Positions 7,670 to 16,856 are shown, counted from the first letter of the stretch. The stretch is DNA of 64,000 nt from Bradyrhizobiaceae bacterium Ga0074131 (GCA_001464035.1 LNEC01000020.1:1-64000), one strand, 5' to 3'. Notes: a model not told the origin generated them from the letters alone. Numbers and translations are program-made.

Positions 7670-9454
7670 ATGCACCAGTCAGCCCAGCAAAGCGATGTGA
7701 CGACGGCAGCCGGCCACCCGGGATTGCTCGCGCCGGATACGTCGGGCATGAATTTCTACCGCGCCGATCCGGCGCTCACGGACCTGTTGCGCATTCATCT
7801 GCCGTCACAGCTGCTTCGCCACATCGAGCCGCATCTCGACCGCCTCGGCGCGCTCGCCGGCGGCCATCTCGACGAATGTGCGCGGCTGGCCGACCGTCAC
7901 ATGCCGGTGCTGCACCAGCGCGACCGTTTCGGCCGCGACGCGCAGTGGATCGAATATCACCCGGCCTATCGCGAGCTGGAACGGGTCGCGTTCGGCGAAT
8001 TCGGCATTCACGCGATGTCGGTACGGAAAGGCATTCTGGGCTGGCCCGACAAATATCCCGTCGTCGCAAAACACGCTTTTACGTTCCTGTTCAATCAGGC
8101 CGAGTTCGGCCTGGGTTGCCCGATCAATGTCACCGACGGCTGCGCCAAACTGCTGTCGAATTTCGGCAGCGAGGCCCTGAAAGCGAAGTATCTCGACGGA
8201 CTGACCCAGACCGACATGGGCCGGCTGACCCAGGGCGGCCAGTTCATGACCGAGAAGGAAGGCGGCTCCGACGTCGGCACGCTGACGACGACGGCGGTGC
8301 AGGACGGAGATCACTGGCGGCTATCAGGCGAGAAGTGGTTCTGCTCCAACGCGGATGCGAAAGTCGTGATGCTGCTGGCGCGGCCGCAAGGTGCCGGTCC
8401 CGGTACCCGCGGCGTCGGCCTGTTCCTGATGCCGCGGACGCTCGACGACGGCTCGCCCAATCACTACCGGATCGTGCGCCTCAAGGACAAGCTCGGCACC
8501 CGCTCGATGGCCTCGGGCGAGATCAAGCTGGAAGGCGCGATCGCCTATGCGGTAGGCAAGCTCGATCGGGGTTTTGTGCAGATGGCCGAGATGGTCAATT
8601 CGTCCAGACTTTCGAACGGCGTCAAATCCACTGCGCTGATGCGACGCGCGCATCACGACGCCATGACGGTGGCGCAGAACCGCGTGGTGTTCGGCCAGCG
8701 TATCGTCGATCTGCCGCTGGCGCGGCGGCAATTGATGAAGATCATGCTGGCGACCGAGCAGGCGTTGTCGATGAGCTTTACCACCGCCGACGCATTGGAT
8801 CGCGCCGAGGCCGGCAGCCAGGACGCCGCGGCCTTGCTGCGTATCCTGACGCCGACTTTGAAATTCCGCGCCACCCGCGACGCGCGCAAGGTCTGCGGCG
8901 ACGCGCTCGAGATGCGCGGCGGCATCGGCTACATTGAGGAGTTCGCCACCGCGCGGCTGTTGCGCGACTCCCACCTCGGCTCGATCTGGGAAGGCACCGG
9001 CAATATCGTGGCGATCGACGCGCTGAAGCGCGCGGTCGGCCGCCATGGCGCCGAGGCGGCATTGGCCGCCGACCTGCACGCCCGTCTCGACGACAGCGCC
9101 AATGTGCCGCAGGCCTGGCGCGACCGCTTGCGCGAACTCATTGATCGCGCCATCGGCTTCGCCCGCGAGGTCGCCAGCCGCATGGACAACGAAGCCGAAG
9201 CGCGCCGCGCCACCAGCCTGCTCTATCATGTCGCTAGCTCGGTCGTGCTGGCCTGGGAGGGTGGGCGTATTCATGAGATGCGCGGCGATGCAAGGCGGCT
9301 GTTGCTGTCGCGCATGGTGATCAATCACCGGGTTTCGGCCGGCGATCCATTCCGGCTCACGGAAAATGCCGCGCAGCGCACCATGTCAGGCCATCTGCTC
9401 GGCGATCGCGCGGTAGGGATGGCCGAGGTTGGCGAATTGATTTCGGCGGCGTAG
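7670..9454 (+). CDS. Acyl-CoA dehydrogenase family protein (AidB-like)
   Basis: This is a 594-aa flavoprotein, longer than ordinary acyl-CoA dehydrogenases and closer to the AidB subfamily. Visible features are GGQFMTEKEGGSDVGT (FAD/substrate loop near residue 188), GEKWFCSNADA, and the C-terminal IGYIEEFATARLLRDSHLGSIWEGTGNI, which holds the Glu of the EGT motif expected to act as catalytic base. A roughly 120-residue C-terminal extension is mainly helical. AidB itself binds DNA and is linked to alkylation resistance, but many homologues are ordinary catabolic enzymes; here the neighbours are catabolic. It is divergent from the GST-like pseudogene. Start ATG at 7670 has only a weak ribosome site. 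Confidence 0.85.
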   Translation: MHQSAQQSDVTTAAGHPGLLAPDTSGMNFYRADPALTDLLRIHLPSQLLRHIEPHLDRLGALAGGHLDECARLADRHMPVLHQRDRFGRDAQWIEYHPAYRELERVAFGEFGIHAMSVRKGILGWPDKYPVVAKHAFTFLFNQAEFGLGCPINVTDGCAKLLSNFGSEALKAKYLDGLTQTDMGRLTQGGQFMTEKEGGSDVGTLTTTAVQDGDHWRLSGEKWFCSNADAKVVMLLARPQGAGPGTRGVGLFLMPRTLDDGSPNHYRIVRLKDKLGTRSMASGEIKLEGAIAYAVGKLDRGFVQMAEMVNSSRLSNGVKSTALMRRAHHDAMTVAQNRVVFGQRIVDLPLARRQLMKIMLATEQALSMSFTTADALDRAEAGSQDAAALLRILTPTLKFRATRDARKVCGDALEMRGGIGYIEEFATARLLRDSHLGSIWEGTGNIVAIDALKRAVGRHGAEAALAADLHARLDDSANVPQAWRDRLRELIDRAIGFAREVASRMDNEAEARRATSLLYHVASSVVLAWEGGRIHEMRGDARRLLLSRMVINHRVSAGDPFRLTENAAQRTMSGHLLGDRAVGMAEVGELISAA

Positions 9455-9476
9455 GCTCGCTGCCGCGGCGAGCGTG

Positions 9477-9506
9477 ATTTCACCTCTCCCATCGGAGAGG
9501 TGAAAT
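9477..9506. terminator. Perfect 13-bp hairpin after acyl-CoA dehydrogenase gene
   Basis: ATTTCACCTCTCC at 9477-9489 pairs exactly with 9494-9506 around a 4-nt loop, 22 bp after the stop codon. There is no long T tract, so it may be a processing or attenuation hairpin rather than a strong terminator. A similar hairpin is at 48037-48057. Confidence 0.5.
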
Positions 9507-9546
9507 AGATTCGTGCCGCAACGATGAACAAAAAGAGGAAACGAAG

Positions 9547-10635
9547 ATGAAGGCCGCCGTCCTGGTTGAAGTCAACAAGCCGCTCGTGATCGAGGACGTC
9601 AGCCTGCAGAAGCCTGGCCCGCGTGAGGTGCTGATCCGCACTTCCGTCGCCGGGCTCTGTCACTCCGACCTGCATTTCATGGAAGGGCTTTATCCACATC
9701 CGCTGCCCGCGGTGCTGGGCCACGAGTCGGCCGGAGTGGTCGAGCAGGTTGGCTCCGACGTCACCTACGTCAAACCCGGCGATCACGTGGTGACCTGTCT
9801 CTCGGTTTTCTGCGGCACCTGCGACAATTGCTCGACCGGGCGGCCGGTGCTCTGCACCGACACCACGGTGAAGATGCTGCCAGGCGCCTCCAACCGGCTG
9901 TCATGGGCGCGCCCGGAGAAGCTGAACCAATTCCTCAATCTGTCGTCGTTCGCCGAGCAGATGCTGGTGCACGAGAACGCCATCGTCAAAATCCGCAAGG
10001 ACATGCCGCTGGATCTTGCGGCGCTGATCGGTTGCGGCGTCATCACCGGCTATGGCGCGGTGGTGAACACCGCCAAGGTCGCGCCCGGCGAGACCGTGGT
10101 CGTGATCGGCTGCGGCGGCGTCGGCATGGCCGCGATCAACGGCGCCGAGATCGCCGGCGCCGGCCGCGTCATCGCGGTGGATACCAATCCCGCCAAACTG
10201 CAACTGGCGACCAAGCTCGGCGCCACCGACATCGTCGATCCGCGCAATGGCGACGTGGTGCAGCAGGTGCGCGACCTCACCAATGGCGGCGTACATCACT
10301 CGTTCGAGGTGCTCGGCCGCAAGGAGACCGCGGAGCAGGCCTTCGCGATGCTGGCCCCCGGCGGCACCGCGACCATCGTCGGCATGATTCCGTTCGGCCA
10401 GAAGATCGAGCTGCACGGTTTTGATTTTTTGCGCGAGCGCAAGATCCAGGGCTCGTCGATGGGCTCCAACCATTTCCGCGTCGACATGCCCCGGCTGATC
10501 GAATTCTACATGCGCGGCAAGTTGCATCTCGAGGACTGGATCTCGGCCAAGCTGAAGCTGTCGGAGATCAACGAGGGCTTTGCCGCTATGAAGGCCGGCA
10601 AGACCGTGCGCAGCGTCATCATGTTCGATGCGTGA
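9547..10635 (+). CDS. Zinc-dependent alcohol dehydrogenase (class III-like MDR)
   Basis: This is a 362-aa medium-chain dehydrogenase/reductase. Catalytic zinc ligands are visible in GLCHSDLHF (Cys) and LGHESAGVVE (His-Glu). The structural zinc loop is CGTCDNCSTGRPVLC, and the NAD-binding Rossmann motif is VIGCGGVGMAAING near residue 190. The sequence resembles enzymes annotated as S-(hydroxymethyl)glutathione or aryl-alcohol dehydrogenase; the substrate is not fixed by sequence. An AGAGGAAACGAAG ribosome site precedes the ATG. It may be co-transcribed with the upstream acyl-CoA dehydrogenase gene, separated by 92 bp containing a hairpin. Confidence 0.88.
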   Translation: MKAAVLVEVNKPLVIEDVSLQKPGPREVLIRTSVAGLCHSDLHFMEGLYPHPLPAVLGHESAGVVEQVGSDVTYVKPGDHVVTCLSVFCGTCDNCSTGRPVLCTDTTVKMLPGASNRLSWARPEKLNQFLNLSSFAEQMLVHENAIVKIRKDMPLDLAALIGCGVITGYGAVVNTAKVAPGETVVVIGCGGVGMAAINGAEIAGAGRVIAVDTNPAKLQLATKLGATDIVDPRNGDVVQQVRDLTNGGVHHSFEVLGRKETAEQAFAMLAPGGTATIVGMIPFGQKIELHGFDFLRERKIQGSSMGSNHFRVDMPRLIEFYMRGKLHLEDWISAKLKLSEINEGFAAMKAGKTVRSVIMFDA

Positions 10636-10643
10636 TCTTCATC

Positions 10644-10673
10644 CCTCCCGCCGCGCAGCTACGCGGGGGGAGG
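10644..10673. terminator. Bidirectional hairpin between convergent genes
   Basis: CCTCCC-G-CCGCG pairs with CGCGG-G-GGGAGG (one G-G mismatch) around a 6-nt loop. It sits in the 50-bp gap between the convergent adh and DUF4440 genes, where a shared terminator is expected. No clear T tract. Confidence 0.55.
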
Positions 10674-10685
10674 AATAAGCAAGAT

Positions 10686-11039
10686 TCACCGCGATACATG
10701 TGCCGAAACCGCCAGCCAGCGGCCGTTCTGCCTTGCCCAGCAATCGGTGTAACGGCCCGAGCCCTGCTCCCCATCCGCCGTCGTGTAGCGCGTCGCAGCG
10801 TGGATGATCGCAAAGTCCCCCATGATGCGGATGTTGACGTCATACGCTTCGAGATTCCGGATCGTCACCGGCACGGCGGTCTGCTTGAGAAATCCCCATC
10901 GGTCGACCAGCGACTTGTCGGGGTTGGAGCAATAGAAATCCTCGGCGAGAATCTCGTCGAAGCGTTTGACGTCTGAGTTCTGTACGGAATTTATGTAATC
11001 GCGATTGAGGCTGGTCAGTTCGGCAAGGTCGTTTCGCAT
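10686..11039 (-). CDS. SnoaL-like/DUF4440 nuclear transport factor 2 family protein
   Basis: This is a 117-aa protein with the cone-shaped NTF2-like fold pattern: an N-terminal helix (LTSLNRDYINSVQNSDVKRFDEIL), AEDFYCSNPDKS, and C-terminal strands ending in TDCWARQNGRWLAVSAHVSR. Family members include small isomerases, cyclases and binding proteins, and the reaction here cannot be assigned. Several Met codons are available; the ATG at 11039 is preceded by GGAGG at 8 nt, the best ribosome site, so longer versions starting at 11066 are less likely. It lies 16 bp downstream of the amidase gene and is probably in its operon. Confidence 0.8.
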   Translation of the reverse strand: MRNDLAELTSLNRDYINSVQNSDVKRFDEILAEDFYCSNPDKSLVDRWGFLKQTAVPVTIRNLEAYDVNIRIMGDFAIIHAATRYTTADGEQGSGRYTDCWARQNGRWLAVSAHVSR

Positions 11040-11055
11040 CTTCGTTGCCTCCATC

Positions 11056-12543
11056 CTAATCATCAAACATCGGCGGCGGAACGAAACCGCCGAATTCGCG
11101 CTCGATCAGCTCCCCCAGTTTCAGCGGTGTGCGATCCTCCAGCCAGGGGCCGACGATCTGCACGCCGACCGGCAGGCCTTGACCGGAAAAGCCCTGGCCG
11201 GACAGGCCGAGCGGGATCGCGGTGGCCGGCAGGCCGGGCAGGGTGGCGACCCCGGGCCACGCCAGTTGATCGGTGTAGACGTGGTCCTTGCCGTCGATCC
11301 TGATGCGGCGGGCTTCCTGGTCCGGGGAGTGATCGTGCGGGTAGGCCGGCGTCGACATGATCGGGCAGATCACCGCATCGAACGTCCCGAACAGCTCGCG
11401 CCACTGCGCGCGCAGCCGGGCGCGGGCGCCGTCGTCGAGCACCCAGTCGCGATGGCTTTGCGTCGTGCCGCGCAGCCGCTCGGCGCCAAGGCTCCTGTTG
11501 TCGGCCGTCAACCGGGCGGCCCCGGCCTTTGCCCCTGCGATCGCCTCCGGTGGAAAGAACGCGCCGAGAAACCCCATCAGCATCCGCATATAGAGCCGCG
11601 ACGAATCTGCAAGATCCGGCAACAGCGGGCTGTGCCGCGCGACGGTTACGCCCGATTTGGCGAGGTTACCGGCGAGCTCCTCGATGGTCTCCCGGATGTC
11701 CTTGTCCGTCGGCAACACCGGATCGCTGTCGATCACCAGCACGCGGAAATCCTTCAGCGTAGTGTGACGCGGCGGCGGCAGTGCGAGCCTGTAGCCGACT
11801 CCGTTGTCCAGGGGATCGGGTCCCGCGATCACGTCGAGCAGCAGCGAAAGATCGGCGGCCGAGCGCGCCATCGGGCCGATCACCGCCAGATCGCGATCGA
11901 GCGGTATCGCCGGGAACGGCGGCGGCGTATGGCCGCGCGGTGGCACGATGTTGTAGGTCGGCTTGTGCGCATAGACGCCGCAGTGGAACGCCGGCACGCG
12001 CAGCGAACCGCCAATATCGGAGCCCAGCGACAGCGGGCCGTAACCCGCCGCCAGCGCCGCCGCCGATCCGCCGGAGGAGCCGCCCGGCGTGCGGCCAAGA
12101 TCGAAGGGATTGCTGGTGGTGCCGTAGATCTCGTTATAGCTCTGCCAATCGGCGAGCCCGACCGGCACGTTGGTCTTGCCCAGGATCACGCCGCCGGCGG
12201 CCTTGACGCGGGAAATCGACAGCGCGTCTTCGCCCGGCACGAAATCCTTCTGCGGCGGAAAGCCCCAGGTCGTCGGCAGCCCGGCGACGTTGTAGGATTC
12301 CTTCACCGTCAAGGGTATGCCGAGCAGCGCCCCGGCTTCGCCGCGCGCGCGGGCGGCGTCGGCGGCGCGGGCGGCTTCCAGGCCGCGGGCGAAATCGCGC
12401 ACGCAGATCGCATTGATCCTGCCGTCATGGCGCTCGATGCGGCCGATCGCGTCCTGCGCCAGTTCGACGGCGGAGACCTTCTTGGCCGCCAGCGCTGCCG
12501 ACAGGTCGTTTGCGGTCCTGAAGCTCCATGGCGATCTGCCCAA
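11056..12543 (-). CDS. Amidase (amidase signature family)
   Basis: This is an amidase-signature hydrolase cleaving an amide or ester of unknown identity in the cytoplasm. The Ser-cisSer-Lys triad is visible: Lys in IPLTVKESYNV, Ser in the Gly/Ser-rich GGSSGGSAAALAAG, and the nucleophile Ser in GSDIGGSLRVPA. The start is uncertain: the frame is open to a TTG at 12627 and an ATG at 12624, but the TTG at 12543 has a GGAGAG site 6 nt upstream and gives the usual short N-terminus before SPWSFRTANDL (495 aa). The DUF4440 gene follows. Confidence 0.85.
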   Translation of the reverse strand: MGRSPWSFRTANDLSAALAAKKVSAVELAQDAIGRIERHDGRINAICVRDFARGLEAARAADAARARGEAGALLGIPLTVKESYNVAGLPTTWGFPPQKDFVPGEDALSISRVKAAGGVILGKTNVPVGLADWQSYNEIYGTTSNPFDLGRTPGGSSGGSAAALAAGYGPLSLGSDIGGSLRVPAFHCGVYAHKPTYNIVPPRGHTPPPFPAIPLDRDLAVIGPMARSAADLSLLLDVIAGPDPLDNGVGYRLALPPPRHTTLKDFRVLVIDSDPVLPTDKDIRETIEELAGNLAKSGVTVARHSPLLPDLADSSRLYMRMLMGFLGAFFPPEAIAGAKAGAARLTADNRSLGAERLRGTTQSHRDWVLDDGARARLRAQWRELFGTFDAVICPIMSTPAYPHDHSPDQEARRIRIDGKDHVYTDQLAWPGVATLPGLPATAIPLGLSGQGFSGQGLPVGVQIVGPWLEDRTPLKLGELIEREFGGFVPPPMFDD

Positions 12544-12708
12544 GTCATTCTCTCCGGCTGACTCTTTCGGGTTGGGATGATGCTCAGTTCCGGCTGGCGC
12601 TGCAAGGTCGAGGCGGCCATGCATCAACCATCGTGGGAGGCTTCGCTCGCCGGATTACGTAGGCTTTACGCGGCCTTCGGACTTGACAGGAATTGCGGCT
12701 GCGATCGG

Positions 12709-13680
12709 CTACGCCCCGCCGATCAGAATGCCGACCGCGAGCACGATGGCGCCGCCGAGCACAATCTGGAACGCGGCCTGCATGAACGGCGTGTCCATGT
12801 AGCGCGCGCGGATGTAGGCGATGGCCCACAATTCGAAGAACACCACGATGCCTGCAATCGCGGTGGCGATCCAGAACGCATTGGCCCATGTATCCGGGAC
12901 GAGATAGGGCAAGGTGTGGCCGACACCGCCCAGCGTCGTCATCAGGCCGCAGGTCAATCCGCGCAGCCATGGCGACCCGCGTCCCGTCAGCGATCCATCG
13001 TCGGACAGGGCTTCGGCAAAACCCATGCTGATGCCGGCGCCGATCGAGGCGGCCATTCCCACCAGAAATGTCGGCCAGTTCTGATGCGTCGCAAATGCCG
13101 CGGCAAACAGCGGCGCCAGCGTCGAGACCGACCCGTCCATCAATCCGGCCAGGCCCGGCTGCACATATTGCAGCACGAACATGCGCCGGCGCGTCCTGTC
13201 CTCCTGTTCGCGCACATCCGCGCTGAGGATCGAGTCGGTCAGCCTGGCCGCGACATTCTCGTGGCTTTTTTCCGCCTCCGCGAGATCGCCGAGCAATCGG
13301 CGGACGCCGACATCGGTGGTCCGCTCGGCGGCCTTGACGTAGAACCGCTCGGCCTCGAACTCCATCGTCTCGGCGGCCTTGCGGATGGTGTCGAGCGACA
13401 GGTTCTTGGTCAGCCAGACCGGGCGGCGGCGCAGGAATCCCTTGACGTCATCTCTGCGAATGGGCGGCAGGTTCTTGCCGAACCGCTGCTCGTACATTTC
13501 CAGCAGCATGTGACGATGGGTTTTTTCCTCCTCGGCCATCTCCTCGAAGATCTTGGCCGATTCCGGATAGCGCGCCGCGAGGTCTTCGGCGAAACTCATG
13601 TAGATGCGGCTGTCTTCCTCTTCCGCTGATATCGCGACCGCCAGCACCTCGCGCTCGGTCAGATCGGCAAAATTCTTCAC
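12709..13680 (-). CDS. mbfA: Iron exporter MbfA (rubrerythrin-Vit1 fusion)
   Basis: MbfA is a membrane-bound ferritin-like protein of rhizobia: an N-terminal erythrin/rubrerythrin domain with a di-iron site fused to a C-terminal CCC1/VIT1-type transporter that exports iron. Visible iron-ligand motifs are SAEEEDSRIY, EEMAEEEKTHRH and, later, EFEAERFY and EAEKSHENVA. Membrane segments start at about VQPGLAGLMDGSVST and run to the C-terminus. An ATG at 13698 would lie 3 bp from the Irr-type box, leaving no room for a leader. The GTG at 13680, with GAGG eight bases upstream, is the better start (323 aa). Expected to be repressed by Irr when iron is low. Confidence 0.9.
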   Translation of the reverse strand: MKNFADLTEREVLAVAISAEEEDSRIYMSFAEDLAARYPESAKIFEEMAEEEKTHRHMLLEMYEQRFGKNLPPIRRDDVKGFLRRRPVWLTKNLSLDTIRKAAETMEFEAERFYVKAAERTTDVGVRRLLGDLAEAEKSHENVAARLTDSILSADVREQEDRTRRRMFVLQYVQPGLAGLMDGSVSTLAPLFAAAFATHQNWPTFLVGMAASIGAGISMGFAEALSDDGSLTGRGSPWLRGLTCGLMTTLGGVGHTLPYLVPDTWANAFWIATAIAGIVVFFELWAIAYIRARYMDTPFMQAAFQIVLGGAIVLAVGILIGGA

Positions 13681-13700
13681 GGGGAGCGCCTCATCCATAG

Positions 13701-13717
13701 TTTAGAATGATTCTAAA
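13701..13717 (-). promoter_or_regulatory. Irr box (iron control element, ICE) of mbfA
   Basis: A perfect inverted repeat TTTAGAA-N3-TTCTAAA matches the ICE motif bound by Irr in Rhizobiales. It lies within the 42-bp space between the mbfA ATG and the stop codon of the upstream hydrolase gene, so the mbfA promoter must overlap this box or the end of that gene. Binding here would repress mbfA. Confidence 0.85.
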
Positions 13718-13740
13718 CATAGAGGGCTGGAGGTTCCAGG

Positions 13741-14901
13741 TCAAATCCCTAAGCGGTTCGCAGCCCCGCGCAGGAACGCGAGCAACAATCGGCTCACCTC
13801 CGCCGGTTGTTCCTGCTGCACCCAATGGCCGGCGCCGTCGACCAGATGACAGCCGGCCATGCGCGTGCATGCTGTCGACTGCATCGCCTCGAACACGCCG
13901 GGGCGCTGATAGGTTCCCCAGTCCTGCCGGCCCGAGATGAAGCAGGAGGGCACGTCGATGGTTCGGCCCGACCAGATCTGCAGTTCCGGAATGAATTCAC
14001 CCGATGTGCCGCAGCGGTACCATTGCAAGCCGCCCTGGAATCCGGTGCGGGCATATTCGGCGCTGTAGAACGCAAGCTCGCGCTCCGGCAGCCATTGGTT
14101 GGCGGCGATCGTCTGTGCTGACGGCATTTCCTCGGCGACGGTTTCGGCCATGTCCCTGGCCAAATCCATCACGTAATAGGTCGGCAACTTGGCCAGTTCG
14201 TTCGCGGTCCAGCCTTGCAGCGGATAAGGCTTGTTGTCTTTCCAGTCCGCGCTCTTGTGATGATAGTAGCCGCGCAGGAAATCATGCACGCCCTGCGGCG
14301 CGCGGTGCATGTCGGCGTTGGCCTCGCGCGTCGAATAGTACCATTGATAGTGCTTGCGCGGCCGCGGCAGCGCCGCCAGCTCGCGATGCACGGGATCCTC
14401 AGGCTTCGGTTTTGGCGGGGCGTCCGCGGTATCGAACGGCAGTTGCGGCGGTCCGGCGAATGGCGCGCTCATCAGCGCTACCGACCGGAACACATCGGGG
14501 CGCACCAGGGCGCACCAGGCCGCGACCGAGCTGCCGAAATCATGTCCCACCACCGCCTCGACCTGACGATGGCCAAATGCCGACACCAGCCCGAGCGCGT
14601 CGCGCACCAGGTTAAGCAGCCGGAACGAGCCGAGGTCGCCGTCGTAGTCGGAATCCCAGCCGGTGGTACGGCCGTATCCGCGCTGGTCCGGCGCGATCAC
14701 GTGATAGCCGGCGGCAGCCAGCACCGGCATTACCTTGCGCCAGCTGAAAGCCAGTTCCGGAAAGCCGTGCAGCAGCAGCACGCAAGGCCGGCCTTTCGTC
14801 TCATGGCCCGCCTCCAGCACATGCATGCGCAGGCCGTTGATGCCCTCGACGTAGCGGGAGCGGATGTTGGAGGGCAGGGGAATGTCGGGGAGGAGGGTCA
14901 T
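13741..14901 (-). CDS. Alpha/beta hydrolase, soluble epoxide hydrolase-like
   Basis: This is a 386-aa alpha/beta hydrolase. The oxyanion motif HGFPE is at residues 45-49, the nucleophile elbow VVGHDFGSS places Asp at residue 121, and the C-terminal DGAGHWVQQEQP supplies the His. An Asp nucleophile with HGFPE fits epoxide hydrolases (a covalent ester intermediate opened by water). The cap domain between about 170 and 280 is Tyr-rich (KHYQWYYSTREAN), and its tyrosines could activate the epoxide. No signal peptide is seen. It precedes mbfA on the same strand by 42 bp, but mbfA has its own operator. The substrate is unknown. Confidence 0.82.
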   Translation of the reverse strand: MTLLPDIPLPSNIRSRYVEGINGLRMHVLEAGHETKGRPCVLLLHGFPELAFSWRKVMPVLAAAGYHVIAPDQRGYGRTTGWDSDYDGDLGSFRLLNLVRDALGLVSAFGHRQVEAVVGHDFGSSVAAWCALVRPDVFRSVALMSAPFAGPPQLPFDTADAPPKPKPEDPVHRELAALPRPRKHYQWYYSTREANADMHRAPQGVHDFLRGYYHHKSADWKDNKPYPLQGWTANELAKLPTYYVMDLARDMAETVAEEMPSAQTIAANQWLPERELAFYSAEYARTGFQGGLQWYRCGTSGEFIPELQIWSGRTIDVPSCFISGRQDWGTYQRPGVFEAMQSTACTRMAGCHLVDGAGHWVQQEQPAEVSRLLLAFLRGAANRLGI

Positions 14902-14911
14902 GATATTTCCT

Positions 14912-15122
14912 CGTCATGGCCGGACTTGTTCGACTTGTTCCGGCCATCTACGTCTTCTTGTGGAAGGACTGTAAAGACGTGGATGCCCGGGACAAGCCCG
15001 GGCAAGACGAATCGGATTAGGTCAACGCTCCATCAACGTCATTGCGAGCGAAGCGAAGCAATCCATTCTTTCTTGCCGCTGCTGGATGGATTGCTTCGTC
15101 GCAAGGGCTCCTCGCAATGACG
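14912..15122. repeat. Pair of palindromic intergenic repeats
   Basis: The 243-bp gap between two co-oriented genes holds small hairpins at about 14912-15009 (GGCCG/CGGCC arms and CCCGGG-ACAAG-CCCGGG), then a CATTGCGAG-family palindrome at 15037-15122 whose outer arms are CGTCATTGCGAG and CTCGCAATGACG. No gene is seen. Confidence 0.7.
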
Positions 15123-15144
15123 CCGAGGGATTCGCGTTTACGAT

Positions 15145-16689
15145 TCACACCTTCACCGCCGTCTTCGGCCAATACCTGTCGCGCAGATGCCGCTTCACCA
15201 GCTTGCCGGTGGGCGTGCGCGGCAGCTCGGCTTCGAAGTCGATGGTCTTGGGGCATTTGATCGGCGACAGGTGTTTTCTGCAGAACACGATCAGCTCGGC
15301 CTCGAGTTCCTTGCCCGCCTTCGCCATATCGTGCGGCTGCACCACCGCCTTGACCTCCTCGCCCATTTCCTCGTTCGGCACCCCGAATACGGCCACGTCG
15401 GCGACGTCTGGATGGGTGATCAGCACGTCCTCGGTCTCTTGCGGGTAGATGTTCACGCCGCCGGAAATGATCATGTAGGATTTGCGGTCGGTGAGATAGA
15501 GAAAGCCCTCGCCGTCGAGATAGCCGACGTCGCCGAGTGTCGACCAGCCTTTGGCGTTATAGGCCCGCTTGGTCTTTTCGGGATCGTTGTGATAGCTGAA
15601 AACCGGCGCGTCGGCGAAATACACCGTGCCGATCTGCCCCACCGGCACTTCCGCATCGTCCTCGTCGAGGATCTTGATCTTGCCGACCACGGCGCGGCCG
15701 ACGGTGCCGCGATGCGTCAGCCATTGCTGCGAGGTCGACACGGTGACGCCGTTGCCTTCGGAGCCGGCGTAGTACTCGATCAGGATCGGCCCCCACCATT
15801 CGATCATTTTTGCTTTCACGTCGATCGGGCAGGGGGCGGCAGCGTGAATCGCGCCCTTCAGCGAGGAGACGTCGTAGCGGTTGCGCACCTCTTCCGGCAA
15901 TTTCAGCATTCGCACGAACATGGTCGGCACCAACTGCGACTGGGTGATCTTGTGCTTCTCGACCAGCTTCAGGAACTCCTCGGCGTCGAAGGATTCCATG
16001 ATGATGGAAGTGCCGCCGAGCGTGATCGCCATCATGTTGAAGCGCAGGGGAGCCGCATGGTAGAGCGGCGCCGGCGACAGATAGATGCTGTCGGAGCTCA
16101 TGCCGCACATGTCGGCGCACAGGATCTTCAGCAACGGGTTCGGCAGGCCGATCGGGTTATGTTCGGATTCGCGCTTGATGCCCTTCGGCCGTCCCGTCGT
16201 ACCCGACGAATACAGCATGTCGTAGCCCGTGACCTCGTCTGATATCGGCGTGGTCGGCTGCGCCGACGCTTCCGTATCCCAGGAGCGGAAGCCGGGCAGC
16301 GGCTGGTCGAGCATGTAGAAGATCGGCTCGCCGGGTGCGCCGGTGACCAGCCCCTTGATCTGGTCGGCGCATTTCGGCGAGGTGATGACGAGTTTGGCGC
16401 CACAATCCTTGACGATGTAGGCGATCTCGTCCTCGGTCAAATAGCGGCTGATCGCGGTGTAGTACAGCCCGCTGCGCTGCGCCGCCCAGCAGATCTCCAT
16501 GAATGCCAGCCGGTTCTCGATCAGGAACGCGATGTGATCGCCTTCCTTCAGGCCGAGCGAACGAAACAGCTGCGCGCCCTGGTTCGACAGTTCGTCGAGA
16601 TCGCGATAGGTGACCGCCTTGCCGGTGCCGGCCATCTGGTAGGCGATCTTGTCGGGTTGCGTGCGCGCGTAGATCGACGGGTGGGTCAT
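15145..16689 (-). CDS. Acyl-CoA synthetase (class I adenylate-forming, FadD-like)
   Basis: This 514-aa ATP-dependent ligase activates a carboxylic acid as its AMP ester and transfers it to CoA. The AMP-binding P-loop reads LYSSGTTGRPKGIKRE, followed by EYYAGSEGNGVT and the hinge region GDVGYLDGEGFLYLTDRKSYMIISGG. The catalytic Lys lies in the C-terminal PRTPTGKLVKR. It is similar to FadD4-type synthetases; the substrate is likely a medium-chain or aromatic acid but is not determined by sequence. It lies downstream of the thiolase on the same strand, separated by 174 bp holding a repeat, and probably belongs to the TetR-controlled cluster. Confidence 0.88.
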   Translation of the reverse strand: MTHPSIYARTQPDKIAYQMAGTGKAVTYRDLDELSNQGAQLFRSLGLKEGDHIAFLIENRLAFMEICWAAQRSGLYYTAISRYLTEDEIAYIVKDCGAKLVITSPKCADQIKGLVTGAPGEPIFYMLDQPLPGFRSWDTEASAQPTTPISDEVTGYDMLYSSGTTGRPKGIKRESEHNPIGLPNPLLKILCADMCGMSSDSIYLSPAPLYHAAPLRFNMMAITLGGTSIIMESFDAEEFLKLVEKHKITQSQLVPTMFVRMLKLPEEVRNRYDVSSLKGAIHAAAPCPIDVKAKMIEWWGPILIEYYAGSEGNGVTVSTSQQWLTHRGTVGRAVVGKIKILDEDDAEVPVGQIGTVYFADAPVFSYHNDPEKTKRAYNAKGWSTLGDVGYLDGEGFLYLTDRKSYMIISGGVNIYPQETEDVLITHPDVADVAVFGVPNEEMGEEVKAVVQPHDMAKAGKELEAELIVFCRKHLSPIKCPKTIDFEAELPRTPTGKLVKRHLRDRYWPKTAVKV

Positions 16690-16739
16690 GGGGAGGTCCT
16701 TAGGGAAGGCGGATTGTTTCCGCTCATTTTTATGGGATC

Positions 16740-16856
16740 ACGTTCCCCGGACGCAGCGCAGCGCGCAAGCAGTGCGCTGCTGATCCGGGGTCTATAGAAA
16801 TGGGGTCCCGGCTCCGCGGAGCAGCGTGAAGAACGCTGCACCGCGTCCGGGACACG
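16740..16856. repeat. Dispersed palindromic repeat (GCGTCCGGGG family)
   Basis: GC-rich segments CCCCGGACGCAGCGCAGC and GTGCGCTGCTGATCCGGGG, followed by CCGCGTCCGGGACACG, form nested hairpins. An inverted copy with the same modules lies at 19706-19836. It fills the gap between the thiolase and synthetase genes. Confidence 0.7.

Noticed and set aside
4751..15122. CRISPR-like array from repeated palindromes
   Set aside because: The repeats are not regularly spaced, differ in length and lack cas genes; they are dispersed intergenic palindromes.
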